Shown: piece by piece, positions 11,908 to 24,576 of the stretch
How positions within the stretch are numbered: the first letter of the stretch is position 1
Layout: every line of letters starts with the position of its first letter
Assembly: GCF_007655135.1 (NCBI RefSeq)
Contig: NC_045129.1
Span: 24,774,274-24,838,273 of the forward strand
DNA from: Punica granatum
Lineage: Eukaryota > Streptophyta > Magnoliopsida > Myrtales > Lythraceae
Length of the DNA: 64,000 nt
Direction: 5' to 3'
Notes under the pieces: generated by a model
Seen by the model: the letters and a program-made list of their open reading frames with translations, nothing else
Told to the model about the DNA's origin: nothing
Databases searched by the model: none
Position numbers and translations under genes: made by a program

Positions 11908-12931
11908 CACCCGATGAAGAAACGGCTCCACAGGAGTCTCCTGGTGGTCTTTTGATGCAAGGTCGGTGGCATTGGACTCCTAACTGACTGAGAATGACGG
12001 TGATAGGTGGCTCGTAGTAAGATTCAACCCTAGCTGACCTGTATGCTCCTGCAAAGTTCCGGTCATAATAGAAAATCAGAAGGACAGACCCGACTGGGCT
12101 GTTTGGGTTGAAACGGCTGCAAAGGGGGCTCCGGGTGTTGCACCGAGTTGGCTCGAGTTCCTCCGACTCCTACGGGACGGCTCTTGGTGTTCGTGACCAG
12201 CTTGTGGCGTGCGCACGACTGATTTCAACTGGAAATGCAAGGAGAAACCGATAAAAAAACTGTGGAAACCCGGTAAAGGAAAAGAGTGAAAAAGGGCGGT
12301 CTTGCGCGGTTGAGCGGCTCTCGGCACGTGACCACCTCATCACGGGGGAGAGTGAGGGTCATGAGGAACCCTTAGAAAGTGATGGCACGACTCGTCATGG
12401 TCGTGGGAAGGAATGGCGTCGAAGAAGCCCGAGAAGCCGTGAAACCGTCTAGGGAGCCCGATTCTGGGCAGGGGCAAAACCGATTGCTGGAAGCTTCCAA
12501 ATGAAAATCTAAGGCCGTAAATGGACTCGGGAGGTTGAATACTTGTGGGGTATGAAGTTTGTTTGAGGCTCGGATAAGTCGGGAAAGAAGAACTCGCCTA
12601 GAAACCGGGAAACTCCCTAGGGACCCGATTCTGGACTGGGCTGGAACTGCATGCTGGAAGCTTAAAATGCCAAAACTAACACCGGAAATGGACTCGGGAG
12701 GTCGAATACATGTGGGATATAAAGTTTGGTCAAGTTTGGTTCGGGTTGAGTGGCGGTCGCCGGAAAACGGTTGAGTTTTCTGGCAATTTTGCCTTGGTTT
12801 CGGGCTGAGGGAAAGCTGGACTATTTCTGGAAAATGCTGAACTTTGAGAGGGCTTGGAGAGGGTTTCCTAGAGTGTGAAAGCTAGAGAGATGATGGAAGT
12901 TGAGTTGTGATTAAGTTATTGATGCAATGGG

Positions 12932-12939
12932 CTTATAAA
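12932..12939 (-). promoter_or_regulatory. Candidate LTR TATA box (TTTATAAG on the minus strand)
   Basis: About 1.57 kb from the LTR start at 14507. The spacing and context are like the other family LTRs. Confidence 0.45.
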
Positions 12940-13148
12940 GGAAGACTTAATGACAAGATTAAGTGGAGTTAAGTGCAATTAAGTGGTGCTTAGGGGATCC
13001 GAATTTTTGGAGGGATGATTAGGGTGGGGAAGTTGTATTGAAAGGTGATGGGAGGTGATGGATGGGAGAAGGAAAGTGATGGGTGTAAAAAGATATTTTG
13101 AAAATGTGTGGTGGAGGCTCATTTGGCTTGCTTCTAGAGAAGAGCCAT

Positions 13149-13193
13149 GGCTTGGCTCGGCTCGGCTTGGCTCGGCTCGGCTTGGCTTGGCTA
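13149..13193. repeat. Pentanucleotide array GGCTY, 9 units
   Basis: Nine successive GGCTT, GGCTC or GGCTA units upstream of the TATA box in the U3 part. Shorter, degenerate versions on the other strand occur in the LTRs at about 1930, 25895 and 41660, so this is a length-variable site of the family. Confidence 0.8.
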
Positions 13194-14507
13194 GCTCAAG
13201 GGTCCCACTTGACTAGGAGAAAAGTCGGAAGAAGCTTAAGGCTCGATTGGTCGCGCGCTCCTCGATTTTCGTAGTTCGCTTGAACGGCGAATTATTGATG
13301 TGCTCACGAATACGGTTTTAATGAGCCTAATATTGACATGTTTTTTGAAAGCGATTGCTCGGGTGACTCGGGGACTCGAAAGTCGGTTTTGCTCCGTTTG
13401 GATGATCGGAGCGAAGTTGTCCGTTTCTGTCGCCCGTTCGCGCCTCTGCGTGCTATACTGCTCGTGTTGGCGTGCTTTGTGTTTTGGGCAGAACGGTTTA
13501 CTTGCCGGCCCCGACTGGAAATCGATAACCAGAGACGTCCTAGGAATCCGCGAACGGGGCTCTCTTAGTGGTTTTCAAGTTTTCTAATGTGTTCGGAGAC
13601 CACTGCGATCTCCGTTTGTCAAAACGAGCCTCGAAGGTTTGCCGGGAGGCATTCGTGGCCATTAAAATGCCACTCGGGAAACCAATATGCTTTGCTTGGT
13701 CCGAGCCAAAATGATTTCCTAGGCCCTAGGGGTTGCTCGGAGTGGATGGTGCAGAGTTCGGGCGTCAACATTTCCCTGAATAGGTTATGAGCACAAGATT
13801 CCCCGTGAAAGGGGCCCTTTTGTTACTGGAATGGTACTCGGCAAGCCTAAATGGATTATGCAATGCAATCAGGGTTTATTTCCCAAGCCCTTGCGGTCCC
13901 TGGGATTGATTGGCGCAGATTTCGTGCGCTGACGATTTGTTAAAAGGATCTCCGGCTATGTCTTTCTGTAGAAAAAGGGCATCTTTTTCCGGGTCGGGAT
14001 CCACTCGGGAGACCAAGATGAACTCCGAAATGCAGTCTGAATCATGTTCCATGGTCCTGGTGGTCCTTGGGTGTGTGTAGGTCTATTTCCGGGTGCCGTT
14101 TACTTGTTTGTGGATCGGGCGTCTCGGGAGCCCCGTCAGGAAGGCGTCTGCAAATGTTCGGGAGTGCCCCGGCTTAAGCAGGAGGCTTCTAAAATGCGCT
14201 CGGAGGTGCCATCGGTCATTTTGGTACCAAGAGGGATTTTTAAAGTCCCATATTGGATATCTTCTGACGTTCCGGTGATCCGGCGATGAATAGTGCCATA
14301 GTGCCGGCTTCTATTATTTTGGGGTTCGTTGTATATCTTCCCTTTTGATTGCCCTTCTGAGCCTTTTGGAGGACCCTGCTTCTCTTCTATAGTCCGTGCT
14401 CCCACGTCCGTGCGTTCGCCTCCGATTGTCGGGTCATGAATAGTAATCCGAACTTTGGCCGGGGAATATCGTGTAGGGAGTCGGTGGGCCAAAATGGGGT
14501 GCTAACA

Positions 14508-14521
14508 GCTTGCCCCTCTTT
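14508..14521 (-). other. Polypurine tract of element A
   Basis: AAAGAGGGGCAAGC on the minus strand abuts the 3' LTR start. A near-identical AAAGAGGTGCAAGC precedes the LTR at 23271. In LTR retrotransposons this purine run primes plus-strand DNA synthesis. Confidence 0.7.
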
Positions 14522-14654
14522 GGTTGCATGCTCGGTTAGAGGATGTAGCCAAAGATTATAAGAAGCACCCCCTTTTGGGTCCGGCGACTGCTTTTATACC
14601 GTTCCCCCATGGCTGCTCGTACCCTGCTTGGATATATCGGGATATCGTGCCGAA

Positions 14655-16340
14655 AATTAAAACCGGGATGGACCCGAATGGACCAGGATAGACCCGAACG
14701 AGACCGGGATAGACCCGAATGAGACCAGGATAGACCGGAATGAGACCGGGATAGACCTGAATGAGACTGGGATAGACCCGAATGGACCAGAATAGACCTG
14801 AATGGACCAAGATAGACCTGAATGAGACCGGGATAGACCTGAATGAGACCGGGATAGACCTGAATGAGACCGGGATAGACCTAAATCAAACCGGGATAGA
14901 CCCGAATGGAGACCAGGGTAGACCTGAATGACCGGGATAGACCCAAATGAGACCAGGATAGACCTGAATGACCGGGATGGACCCGAATGACTGGAATTTT
15001 GACCGAATGGACCATGAATGACCGGAATTTAGACCGGATGGATCCGAATGACCGGAATTTAGATCGGACGGACCCGAATGACCGGAATTTAGACCGGATG
15101 GACCTGAACGAAGGGAATTTAGGTCGGATGGGCCCGAACGACCGGAAGGACTTGAGTGACCGGAATTTAGACCGGAAGGACCCGAATGATCGGAAGGACC
15201 GGAATGACCGGGATGGACCCGAACGATTGGGATGGACCCGAATGACCGGGATGGACCCGAATGAGACCGGGATAGACCCGAATGAGACCGGGATGGACCC
15301 GAATGACCAGGATGGACCGGAATGAGATCGGGGATAGACCCGAATGAGACCGGGATAGACCCGAATGATCGGGATAGACCCGAATGACCGGGATAGACCG
15401 GAATGAGACCGGGATAGACCCGAATGAGACCGGGATAGACCGGAATGGACCCGGATAGACCTGAATGAGACCAGGATAGACCCGAATGAGACCAGGATAG
15501 ACCGGAATGAGACCGGGATAGACCCGAATGAGATCAGGATAGACCCGAATGAGACCAGGATAGACCTTAATAAAACCGGGATAGACCCGAATGGAGACCA
15601 GGGTAGACCTGAATGACCGGGATAGACCCGAATGAGACCAGGATAGACCTGAATGACCGGGATGGACCCGAATGACTGGAATTTTGACCGAATGGACCCT
15701 GAATGACAGGAATTTAGACCGGATGGATCCGAATGACCGGAATTTAGATCGGACGGACCCGAGTGACCGGAATTTAGACCGGATGGACCCGAACGAAGGG
15801 AATTTAGGCCGAATGGGTCCGAACGACCGGAAGGAGTTTAGTGACCGGAATTTAGACCGGAAGGACCCGAATGATCGGAAGGACCCGAATGACCGGGATG
15901 TACCTGAATGATTGGGATGGACCCGAATGAGACCGGGATAGACCCGAATGAGACTGGGATGGACCCGAATGACCAGGATGGACCTGAATGAGATCGGGAT
16001 AGACCCGAATGACCGGGATAGACCCCAATGAGACCGAGATAGACTCGAATGAGACCGGGATGGACCCGAATGGGCCGGGATAGACCCGAATGAACTAGGA
16101 TAGACCCGAATGAGACCGGGATAGACCCAGATGAGACCGAGATGGACCCGAATGACCAGGATGGACCTGAATGAGATCAGGATAGACTGGAATGGACTAG
16201 GATAGATCCGAATGAGACTGGGATAGACCCGAATGAGACCAGGATAGACCTGAATGAGACCAGGATAGACCCGAATGGACCAGGATAGACTTGAATGAGA
16301 CCGGAATAGACCCGAATGAGACCAGGATAGACCCGAATAG
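14655..16340. repeat. 1.7-kb minisatellite of element A with a 685-bp higher-order period
   Basis: Tandem units of about 19-21 bp close to GACCCGAATGAGACCGGGAT, with variants such as GAATTTAGACCGGATGGA. A block around 14880-15250 recurs at about 15565-15935 with offset 685 bp, checked at two landmarks (14991/15676 and 14911/15596). Frames stay open because many units lack stops. The 112- and 79-codon ORFs here are products of the repeat, not genes. Confidence 0.9.
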
Positions 16341-19300
16341 GAATTTGGAATTTAGAATTAGCGTGGAGCGCTATGTGATATGGCTCGTTTGGCGCTTGGT
16401 CTAGACCGCCTCATGCGCAGTGGCCGATGATGACCTACTATCGTTTGTCCTCTTTTTTGGGCGGTGTGGCGCATCCCTCGACGACTTCCGCCGCCTTGAG
16501 AGCACAACCTGCCGCGTGAGACAGATATGAGTTCGTTAAGGAGGAGATGCCCCTTGGGTTTCCATGCACATCGCGATGAAGTTGCTTCGTTGGTGCTCTG
16601 CCCCTGGGGTGGCGGTGTGTTTGATCTGTCGGAAGCCGGCTTTGCTGCTAGGGCGATTGCTTGTTGCTTTGCCAGGTATCGGCTTTATCGTAGGGGTTCG
16701 TTGTAGTTTGCTGGGGATGCCCCGGTCGTGCGATGAGGGACTTGAGCTCTGGGGTAGAGCGCCTACGTATCCCGAGGGGTCGGAAATCAGAGTCCGCCGT
16801 AGTTCTTTTGTTTGTTGTACCTGTGATCTTGACTTCATTAGTAAGTCATGGGATTACTAGCGATTTGTAAGCATAGGTAAAATGAGGTGTTTGTAACGCA
16901 TGCTCTTCAATTTTGGGTCGCCTGGGCGACCCGTGGAGAGTTTTTGCTTTGGTGATGCGAATGGGGGTCCTGCTTTCAGAGGCCTCGATGTGAGGCCTCC
17001 GGGGCTTCTGTTGGCCTTGCATGGGCATATCGAGACGTTCTCAAAGGTGCCCAAGCGGCTCTATCGGTTGTTCGACGTGCCCGTGAGCTTAAGACCCTTC
17101 TCATCAGGGTGCCGTAGGGCGGCTGCGTTTGTAACCCGCATGGGGAATTTTTTTGTTCAAATTTGGTCAGACCTAGGTCTAGTCATTTTCAGAGTGTTAT
17201 GACTAGACTCCCTGAAAGAAGTGTCTAGGATTTTGGCTTTGTGGTAGCCGATTAAAGGGTGGCTGTGACCCGTTTTGGAGTTGTACAATGACAAAGAGAA
17301 AAGAGAAAGCTTGGGGAGCACGTTGCCCAAGGCTGAAAGGATACACGGGTTCACGCCTGCCATGAGATGTACCCCCTTCTTCTTTCGACTTCTTGAACTG
17401 TAGGCTATTGCGAAGTGCTCAGGTGGGGTGCCTGCTTGTGCACCGTGCTTGAGGAAGAAACTGCCTAGGACGGTTGAGCTGCGTTGGGGGGCCGATCAAG
17501 GATCATGTCGGAGTAGACAACCTGGCCATTTCCCTTGGGGATCCCTGGTCCGCGCAGTGTGCGAGAGCCTAGGGTGACTGTTTTGCTTATCTCTCATTTT
17601 ACTCTCCTTTTGCTACGGTCACCCGCCTCGGGCCGTACCTCTCAACCTAAAGAGGATGAACTCTCCTTTTACCACGACCGCCCGCCTCGGGATTTTCAGT
17701 TGTGCCTCTCTTTTGCCCTAGCTTTTGCCTAGGTCGCCCCGAGGGGTTTTCGACCTAGCGGGCTCGATTCTTTTGCTTCTCGAGTTTGCAAGGGCGAAGG
17801 GTTCGAATGATTCGACCTCCGAGTGCATTACGTTCTGTCTCCGTCGAGGTGTTGCGTCTGCTGCTCTCCCCTTTTTGTCGAGGTTTGTTGATTTCTTTTT
17901 CGAATTGGCAGTGCCGGAGTTTTATATCTCGGCGGTGCCTTGTTTTGTTCATTGGCGGGTTTTTCTAGCATCTTTTCTCTCTCTCTTCATTGGCGGGTTT
18001 TTCCCGCTTCTTTTCGCTCTGTTTTTTTCTTGCAGCTGGGGTTTGTGTCGTGTCCCCATGTATTTGTTTTACTTTTCCCGACTCTTTTGTTGTTGCGGGT
18101 ACTTTGATGCGCTTTGCCTCGCGGAGACTTGGTGTTCGTTCTTTATGCATTCGGAAGTCGAACTACGTGTTCTTCGACCTTGCAATCTTTACAAGTGATT
18201 TCCCCTGTTGTCTAGAGAAAGAAAATGCAAAATTGCCCTAGGGAGTGTGTGACCGAAGTTGTCCTGATGCTTGCTATGGAAGATGTCCATTCTTGATGCG
18301 GATGACTAGGAGCATTCCAGTGTCGTTTGTTGGAGTGACCCACTATGGCAACCTCAGGGTGAACTTTAACCAGGGATGCCCTAGTGTACATCGCTTGCCG
18401 AGGTCGTGTTGTCGCGAGCTTCAACCGGGGATGCCCCAGTGTACGTTGCTTGGACGGCCGGATGATGTCCGAGGTGGTCTCGGTGTGAATGATGAATGCG
18501 AATGCCCCGATCTTCATTGTTAATGTGACCTGAGGTGGGCGCCTTGTACAATCATCGTCCCCGATCGTGCTTGTGGCTCCAGCATCAGTTGTACGCCGGA
18601 GAGGTGTGCTCTCAAAGCCGATAGGCATGTTGTTTGTCGATTGAGACGGTTGCGCTGAAGGCATGCGGCTCATTCGGATGCTTCCGTCGTCGGCTTCATA
18701 GGGGGTACCTCCTTGTCGGGCTCTTCCCTACTGAAGTAAAGGAAGAAAGACCCGATAGGAGTTCTCGAGGAAGTGTGAACCCGCGCATCGCTCTTCGCCC
18801 GCGACCGGCGTGTCCCTGTGAAGGATGACAAAGAAGATGATGCATTAGGCGATTATGCGGTGGAATATGTGGTAAGAAATGTAAGGTGGACCCATGGGAA
18901 ATTCCTTCGTCCAGCGCGCGACCCATGGGGTGCCGCACGTGGGGGACATTCAATTCCGAGATCTAGTCATCGCCACCCTGGAGTGGGTAGACCGTGGCTA
19001 GGGTCACATAGGTGTACTTTCCCCGATTGTTGGTTGGCATGCGCAGCCGTCCTAGGGAAGGCTCGAGGAGCCGGATCCCATGAGGACAGACGAATCGAAC
19101 AATTCCGACATAACCAACAGGGCGTCTTCGGGGCTGTTCTAGTGCGCCCGTGAAGGGTTCGTTCATGCCAGGAGCTTGTTTGGGAATGCATATAAATAAA
19201 TGTAAAAGAGAATTTAGGGAAGAGTGCATGTTGCTCCAGTGGCTGGTTGATGGCCACAGTGGAGGGTGGGCAGGGATCATTCTCCGGTGAGAGATGTGAC

Positions 19301-19454
19301 CGTGCTAGAGACTTTCGCGGCCGGTGGGCAGGGCCATGCTCTGTTCGTCGGAGCTGTAGCTTGTGATCTTTTGCGGTTGAAGGATTAGACTTGCTCCTCG
19401 GAGTATCGCTTGGATTAATTTGAATCCAAGTCGATTTTGAATTTTAGATGAGCC

Positions 19455-19785
19455 TGAAAGTAGTAAATGCGAGGTGTCAAAACCTGAAAGCAGTAAATGC
19501 GGGGCCGGAGCCCAAAAGCAGTAAATACTGGGCCGGGGCCCGAAAGCAGTAAATGTAGGACCGAGGCTCGAAAGCAGTAAATGCAAGACCGAGGCTCGAT
19601 GCGGGGCCGAAGCCCAAAAGTGGGGCCGGAGCCCGATGCAGGGCCGAAACCCAAAAGTAAACGCAGGGCCGGAGGCCGATGTAAGGTCGAAGCCTAATGC
19701 AGTAAATGCGGGGCCGAAGCCCGATGCAGGGCTGGAGCCCGATGCGGGGCCGAAGCCCAATGCAGTAAATGCGGGGTTGATAGGA
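19455..19785 (-). repeat. GC-rich ~28-bp tandem repeat of the internal core
   Basis: Units on the plus strand alternate AGTAAATGC with GGGGCCGAAGCCC or GGGCCGGAGCCC. The half-units are partly palindromic. The shorter counterpart in C is 53395-53535. I did not find it at the matching place in B. Confidence 0.8.
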
Positions 19786-20591
19786 AAGTGCAAGAAATGC
19801 GAAAGCAAAGGTCAATGCTGAGGAATAGCGCAAGGCGCTGCAATGCGGTGACGTTGATTTGCTTGCGGTCTTGCTTTTTGGAGCAGGGATGGGGACTTAG
19901 TGTTGAAATCCCAAGGAGCAGGATGGATGGGAGACGTTTGTTGTCTCAATTGTGGTCGATCAGTATTCAGGCTGTCTTCTTGTGTAGAATTTCCTACAAT
20001 GGGAAAAGAAAACAATGAAGGAGCAAACTATATTCGCGATTTCAGCGTAAGGGCATAGGGGATTGAACTAGCCTGGTAGGCGTCGTGCGAGCGCGCCGAG
20101 GGTGTGTGCATGGATAAGGTGGAGGCATGCTAGCAAGACGCGGAAGGACCCACTCGGTTGTGCTGGTGGATGAGCTCGATTGCACGAAGAGACATGTGCT
20201 CGGTTACGCGATGACGTAATCGATTGCGCAGGATTAATGGGGATTTAGTGTTGCTTGGATGGTTGGCCCTTGAGCTACTGATCGTCTCGCCGTGGAGGAA
20301 GGGTGAGGACCATGAGAGGTCCACCTGCAAAGGCGGTCACAACTTTGTCTACCGTGTGGTAGTGTTAATTGTCGTGTAAAACAGTAAATGGATAGGATGC
20401 ATGCAGTGCGTGAGTTTTCAAAAGCTAATGTTGTCGTTCACATTGGCTCGAAAGGTTCAAAGTACAATGCAAATTTTGTAAAATAGAGCCTTAAGCTGAT
20501 TTGCCACCACACTCGGGGTTTGAGCAAGCGCTGCCTCGGAAAGCACCAGTTCTAGGCGAGGGCCTTGCGGAGATATCTATCATAGAGTGCA

Positions 20592-20740
20592 TGTGTGGGC
20601 CTCCTCGAGCCCTCTTCCTAGACCTCTCCAGGGTGGCGTTCGCTCAAGCGAGCTCCTGACCGCATCTTTGCATCTTGGCACGGGTTTGGGAGAGCTCCCT
20701 CTAAAGTGGTTGGCTGGCGAGTTCTTCATCTCTCAGCGAC
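20592..20740 (-). pseudogene. Relic of the ORF1 C-terminal coiled coil in element A
   Basis: The minus-strand DNA (GAGAGATGAAGAACTCGCCA through GAGAGGTCTAGGAAGAGGGC) matches the end of the ORF1 pseudogene of B (about 34615-34760) with several stops and substitutions. Only the tail survives, so element A lost the rest of ORF1. Element C lacks even this piece. Confidence 0.6.
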
Positions 20741-20799
20741 CTCTCGGTGATCGAACTTAGTGTTGATGAGGTCGATCATGTTGTCCCGGAATATACACC

Positions 20800-21412
20800 A
20801 TTCGCATTCTGTGGCAGGTCGGTGAGGTCCTCGTGTGTTGGCAGACTCTGTCGAGGCGCGGGCAGGAGGCCGAGCGAGGCGTCCCTTACCAAGACGATAA
20901 GAAAATCTGCTTAGGACTTGTCAATGTGAACGACATCCTAGTGTGTTTTGAAAACTGCATGATGCATATGTGTACAAATTACAAGGTACATTGCTCTTGA
21001 AATAGAAAAGACTCAAGTGGCACGCAGGCCGACTCGATAGACTGTTGTCGGCGTCGGGTTGAAGGCTTGCATGGAGGCATAGCACGATGCATGGTTCGGT
21101 GCTACAAGGACCGTGCTATCTGTGGATGGAGGCTCCCGACTCAAGGGTGTGAATTCCTTGAAATCGAGCGAGGATCTTTGGGGGCCGGTTCAGTGGCATA
21201 GCCGACTCGATCCGTTCCCTTACTCGAAACCTCTGACTAACCTAGCTTCCTATTTTGGCGCCCGTGGGATTTCAGACAAGACACCTAAAGCTAGCATGAT
21301 ATGCAATGCATGCGTGAAATAAATGTGCGTAAGTAGATAAGCGGTAAACGACAGAAAGCAGTAAATAAACAAGCAAGCAAACGAACGGGATTGAGCCCAA
21401 ACCCTCTAGATG
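20800..21412 (-). other. Leader of element A, non-coding
   Basis: Matches the C leader (51893 to about 52400) in several places, such as TTGAGTCGGGAGCC and GGAAGCTAGGTTAG. I see no ORF or other signal in it. Confidence 0.6.
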
Positions 21413-21430
21413 TCCCCAGTGGAGTCGCCA
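21413..21430 (-). other. Primer-binding site of element A (tRNA-Arg type)
   Basis: The minus strand reads TGGCGACTCCACTGGGGA, three bases inside the 5' LTR end. It is complementary to the 3' end, CCA included, of a plant tRNA-Arg as I remember that sequence, and is the primer typical of Tat/Ogre elements. It is identical to 51874-51891. Confidence 0.85.
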
Positions 21431-21433
21431 AGC

Positions 21434-23114
21434 TGTGCGCACCTGAATTTAATCTCGTCGGGGCACGCATGCGCGAAGCCTATACAACGCGGCTTGGGAG
21501 TGTCCACCTTCCCGGGGGAATGCGCGACGGACACGCGTGAGAAGGAGTCGCCACTTACTATTTACGACCCGTAGGTTGAGGGCCGTTGAGTCGCTCGGGT
21601 CTAGGGGTACGAGGTACACCTAAATGCTAAGGCAATGGTCATACGGAACCGGAGATTCCGAATTCGGGGGTTCTATTACGTGTGGGCCTATATCCCGCAC
21701 GCCTTTTTAGTACTCTAGTTTGCTAGGCTTGTCGTTTTGTTTTATTCACCGCGTGATTTAGGGTTGCACTTGACTCGCCCGTTTTGACACCGTAAAGTCG
21801 ATGAATTGATCAAGTTGGGCCAAGAACCCAAAAGATAAGTAGGCTCGTGCGTCGAGAAATCGGTTCACCATCCTAACGTTTACAGTTTGTCAAACCACGG
21901 CGGTCGACTCCCTGCGTGAACCGAAACCGCGAGTATTCGGGCTCACTCGTCTCTAGGCATTAATAGACCAACTTGACCGGTTCAACACTCGGACCTCTCG
22001 CTTGCCGATCGGGGATCCTTACAAATGAATGAATAGATGTACAAATGAAATCCTCATAATGTACACTCGAATTATTACAGAGTACAACTGAATAAAGTAA
22101 ATGGATCCCGATCGGTTTGCATTGGGCCAATATTCCGCTCCGGCTCACCGTGTATTTTGAATGACCGACAAACAAATTAAGGCAACGCGGGCTCAAAGAG
22201 CCGAGGGTCGGGTCCAGTCGAACCGACGGTTTGCAGGAGAACCGATTAGTTCCCACTGCAACCGTTGGACCGATTGAGCTCCCGGGTGATATCTAATCAT
22301 GTTTCACGCATCCAATCCAAATTGCCTTCCACGTAGGCCATGTTTGGAGCGCGATGGTGACTCAAGGCTAGATCCCATTCCGCACTCGGGTTGCACGCGC
22401 TCAGTGAATTAGGAGGCGCTGGACCTCGTGTTCGGTGATTTGGGGCATTGGACCCCGTGCAACATGTAACCTATGGGCTCGGACCCGAATCGCAACAAAT
22501 CAGAAAAAAACAATGGAAAACAGAAAAAAAACTGATAAAACTGATGAAAAACAGATAACAACTAACAAATATAGGTGAATACAGACAAGTTGTTTGTTAA
22601 GTTGAATGTACGTGATTTAATCAGTTATTAACCGGGGTTGATTAAAAAAAATGCGTCTATCCTAGGCAAACATAGATGGTGGGCTAGAATATGGTTCTAA
22701 GCCGATTACGTGTGTACATTTGTTTTAAGATTCTTATTAAGTGAGATGATACTGCGGTTTCACCGAATTAGCCAAACTCGTATTTTGACTCTAGATTGGA
22801 ATCTAATATTCCACCTACCCATTATCTAATGTTCATTTAAGTCGAGTGCATGATTAATCCGGTTCTTCGTATTTTGTAACTGAAATAAAATGTTCACCAC
22901 CGAATCTACGATAGGAAGATAGAAACACCGAAAGTGAACGGAATGGGCCGTGCGAATGAAACTCGCACCCAAACGGGTTGCCCTTTCTCGCCCATAGATC
23001 GAGGTGTTTCCAACTCCCTAACGCCTAGGATATCGGTGAATCTCGGAATGACGATTATGCCCTTGGATAATAAAACGTGTGATGTTCGTGTACAAATTGA
23101 AGATCGTGTGACAG
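21434..23114 (-). mobile_element. 5' LTR of element A, truncated
   Basis: Starts (plus reading) TGTGCGCACC next to the PBS and follows the family LTR to GATCGTGTGACA at about 23114. There the match to 6205 and 10675 stops abruptly. About 1.7 of an expected 5.5 kb remains. The lost part includes the promoter half and the outer terminus. Confidence 0.85.
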
Positions 23115-23270
23115 GTTCGGGCATTTTGCACATCCTCCCCAAGTATCCAACGCGAAGGGACGAGCTACTACAGAGAGTGACAGCAAGACGGTCGCCAGGA
23201 CCAAAAGGGATGCTTCTCATGATCTTGGGTTACCTCCTCTAATCGAGCACGCAACCAAAGAGGTGCAAGC
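23115..23270 (+). other. Internal 3' end and polypurine tract of element D
   Basis: Aligns with the minus strand of 14522-14650 in A (GGATGCTTCTCATGATCTTG against GGGTGCTTCTTATAATCTTT) and ends in a purine tract at 23257-23270 (AAAGAGGTGCAAGC). It is therefore the last stretch of an element in plus orientation whose remaining internal region and 5' LTR are gone. Confidence 0.7.
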
Positions 23271-24576
23271 TATCAACACCCCATTTTGGTCCACCGACTC
23301 CAGCAGAGGACTTCCGACCAAAGCTCGGGTCACTATTCACGATCAGGAAACCGAAAGCGAACATGCAGGCATAGAGTCATGAATTACAGGAGAGAAGCAG
23401 GGTCCACTAGAAAAGCACAGGAGGGCAATCGAAAGAGTAAACAAACGACGAGCCCCGAAGCAACAGGAGCTGGCACTGGGGCACTATTTATCACCGGATC
23501 ACCGGAGCGTCAGAAGGTATCCAATATGGGACTGTAAAAATCCTCTTGGTGCCCAAATGACCAATGGCACATCCGGGCGCATTTCAGAAGCATCCTGCTT
23601 AAGCCGGGGCACTCCCGAACATTCACAGACGTCTTCCTAACAGGGCCCCCGGGGCGCCCGATCCACGAACAAGCAAATGACACTCGGAGACAGGCCTACA
23701 CATGCCCTAGGTCCACCAGGGCCATGGAACAAGTTTCAGATTGCCTTTCGGAATTCGACTTGGTCTCCTGAGTGGACCCCGACCTGGAAAAAAGGACCCT
23801 TCCAAACAGAATCTAACGCTCAGAGCTCATTCAGTGGAAAGTTGACGTCTGAGCTTAACACCACTCATTCCCTACAACTCTTAGGATTAGGGAAATCATT
23901 TCGCCTCGGGCCAAGCAAATCAGTTAGGTCTCCCGAGTGACATTTTAGTGGTCACGAACGCCTCTCGGCAAGTTTTCAGGGCATGTTTCTGACAAATAGA
24001 GGCCACAGCGGTCTCCAAACACCTCAGGACATTCGGGAAGCACTGGAAAAACCCCGATCGCAGGTCCCTAGGTCTCCTCCGGCTAATGGTCTTCTGTCGG
24101 GGACGGTGAGCCAACGATCTCGCACGGGACAAAAAGCTCACTGAGACGAGCACTACAATGCACAAAGGAGCTATTGGAGAACGCGGATGGTCAACTCCAC
24201 CCTGAATGTCCAAACGGGGCAAAACCGACTCTCGGAGTACCGAACCACCCGAACATTCGTTCACATGAAATGTGGCGATATTGGGCTCATTTAAATTCCA
24301 TTCATGCAAGCATGCCAAATTTATCAATTAATCGGACCTCGGAGATCGAATGCGCGATCAATCGAGCCCCAAACTTCTTCCGGCTCTTCTCCAAGCCAAG
24401 TGGGACCCACGGCCAGCCATGGCTCACCCAAGCCGAGCCATCAGGCCGCGACAGCCGCAGCTAACTTCTTCCCCACCGGCGGCTCAACCCCAATTTCGGT
24501 GGCTCAACCCCAAGCCTCTTCCCTCCACCACACAATTCAAATATCTTCTTACACACACTCACATCCATCACCTCCC

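Larger units (their letters stand above)
3768..14507 (-). mobile_element. 3' LTR of element A, interrupted by a solo LTR
   Basis: On the minus strand it starts TGTTAGCACCCC (at 14507) and ends GGTGCGCACA (at 3768). Removing the nested LTR and one target-site copy (5,229 bp) leaves about 5.5 kb, in line with the other LTRs. The purine tract at 14508-14521 directly precedes it on the minus strand, which marks it as the 3' LTR. Its U5 end (3768-4544 plus 9774 to about 10680) matches the 5' LTR remnant 21434-23114 at roughly 95% by eye. The flanking bases at 3763-3767 (CCGGG) would be the target copy, but the opposite end of A is lost. Confidence 0.85.
14508..21433 (-). mobile_element. Internal region of non-autonomous element A
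   Basis: 6.9 kb between the two LTRs of A. In minus-strand order it holds: PBS (21413-21430), leader, a decayed ORF1 tail (20592-20740), a non-coding core colinear with B and C, a long minisatellite (14655-16340) and the polypurine tract. Core blocks shared with B / C include 18690-18960 (36020-36300 / 54030-54310), 18240-18530 (38080-38400 / 54400-54690), 17720-18180 (38480-39000 / 54770-55320), 17150-17530 (39080-39480 / 55400-55800) and 16530-16840 (39830-40340 / 56150-56690). I see no protease, reverse transcriptase, RNase H or integrase motif, and ORFs are short and overlapping. The element would need proteins supplied by a coding relative. Confidence 0.85.

Noticed and set aside
14987..15911. 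112- and 79-codon Asp/Arg/Asn-rich ORFs
   Set aside because: They are translations of the ~20-bp minisatellite; composition follows the repeat unit.
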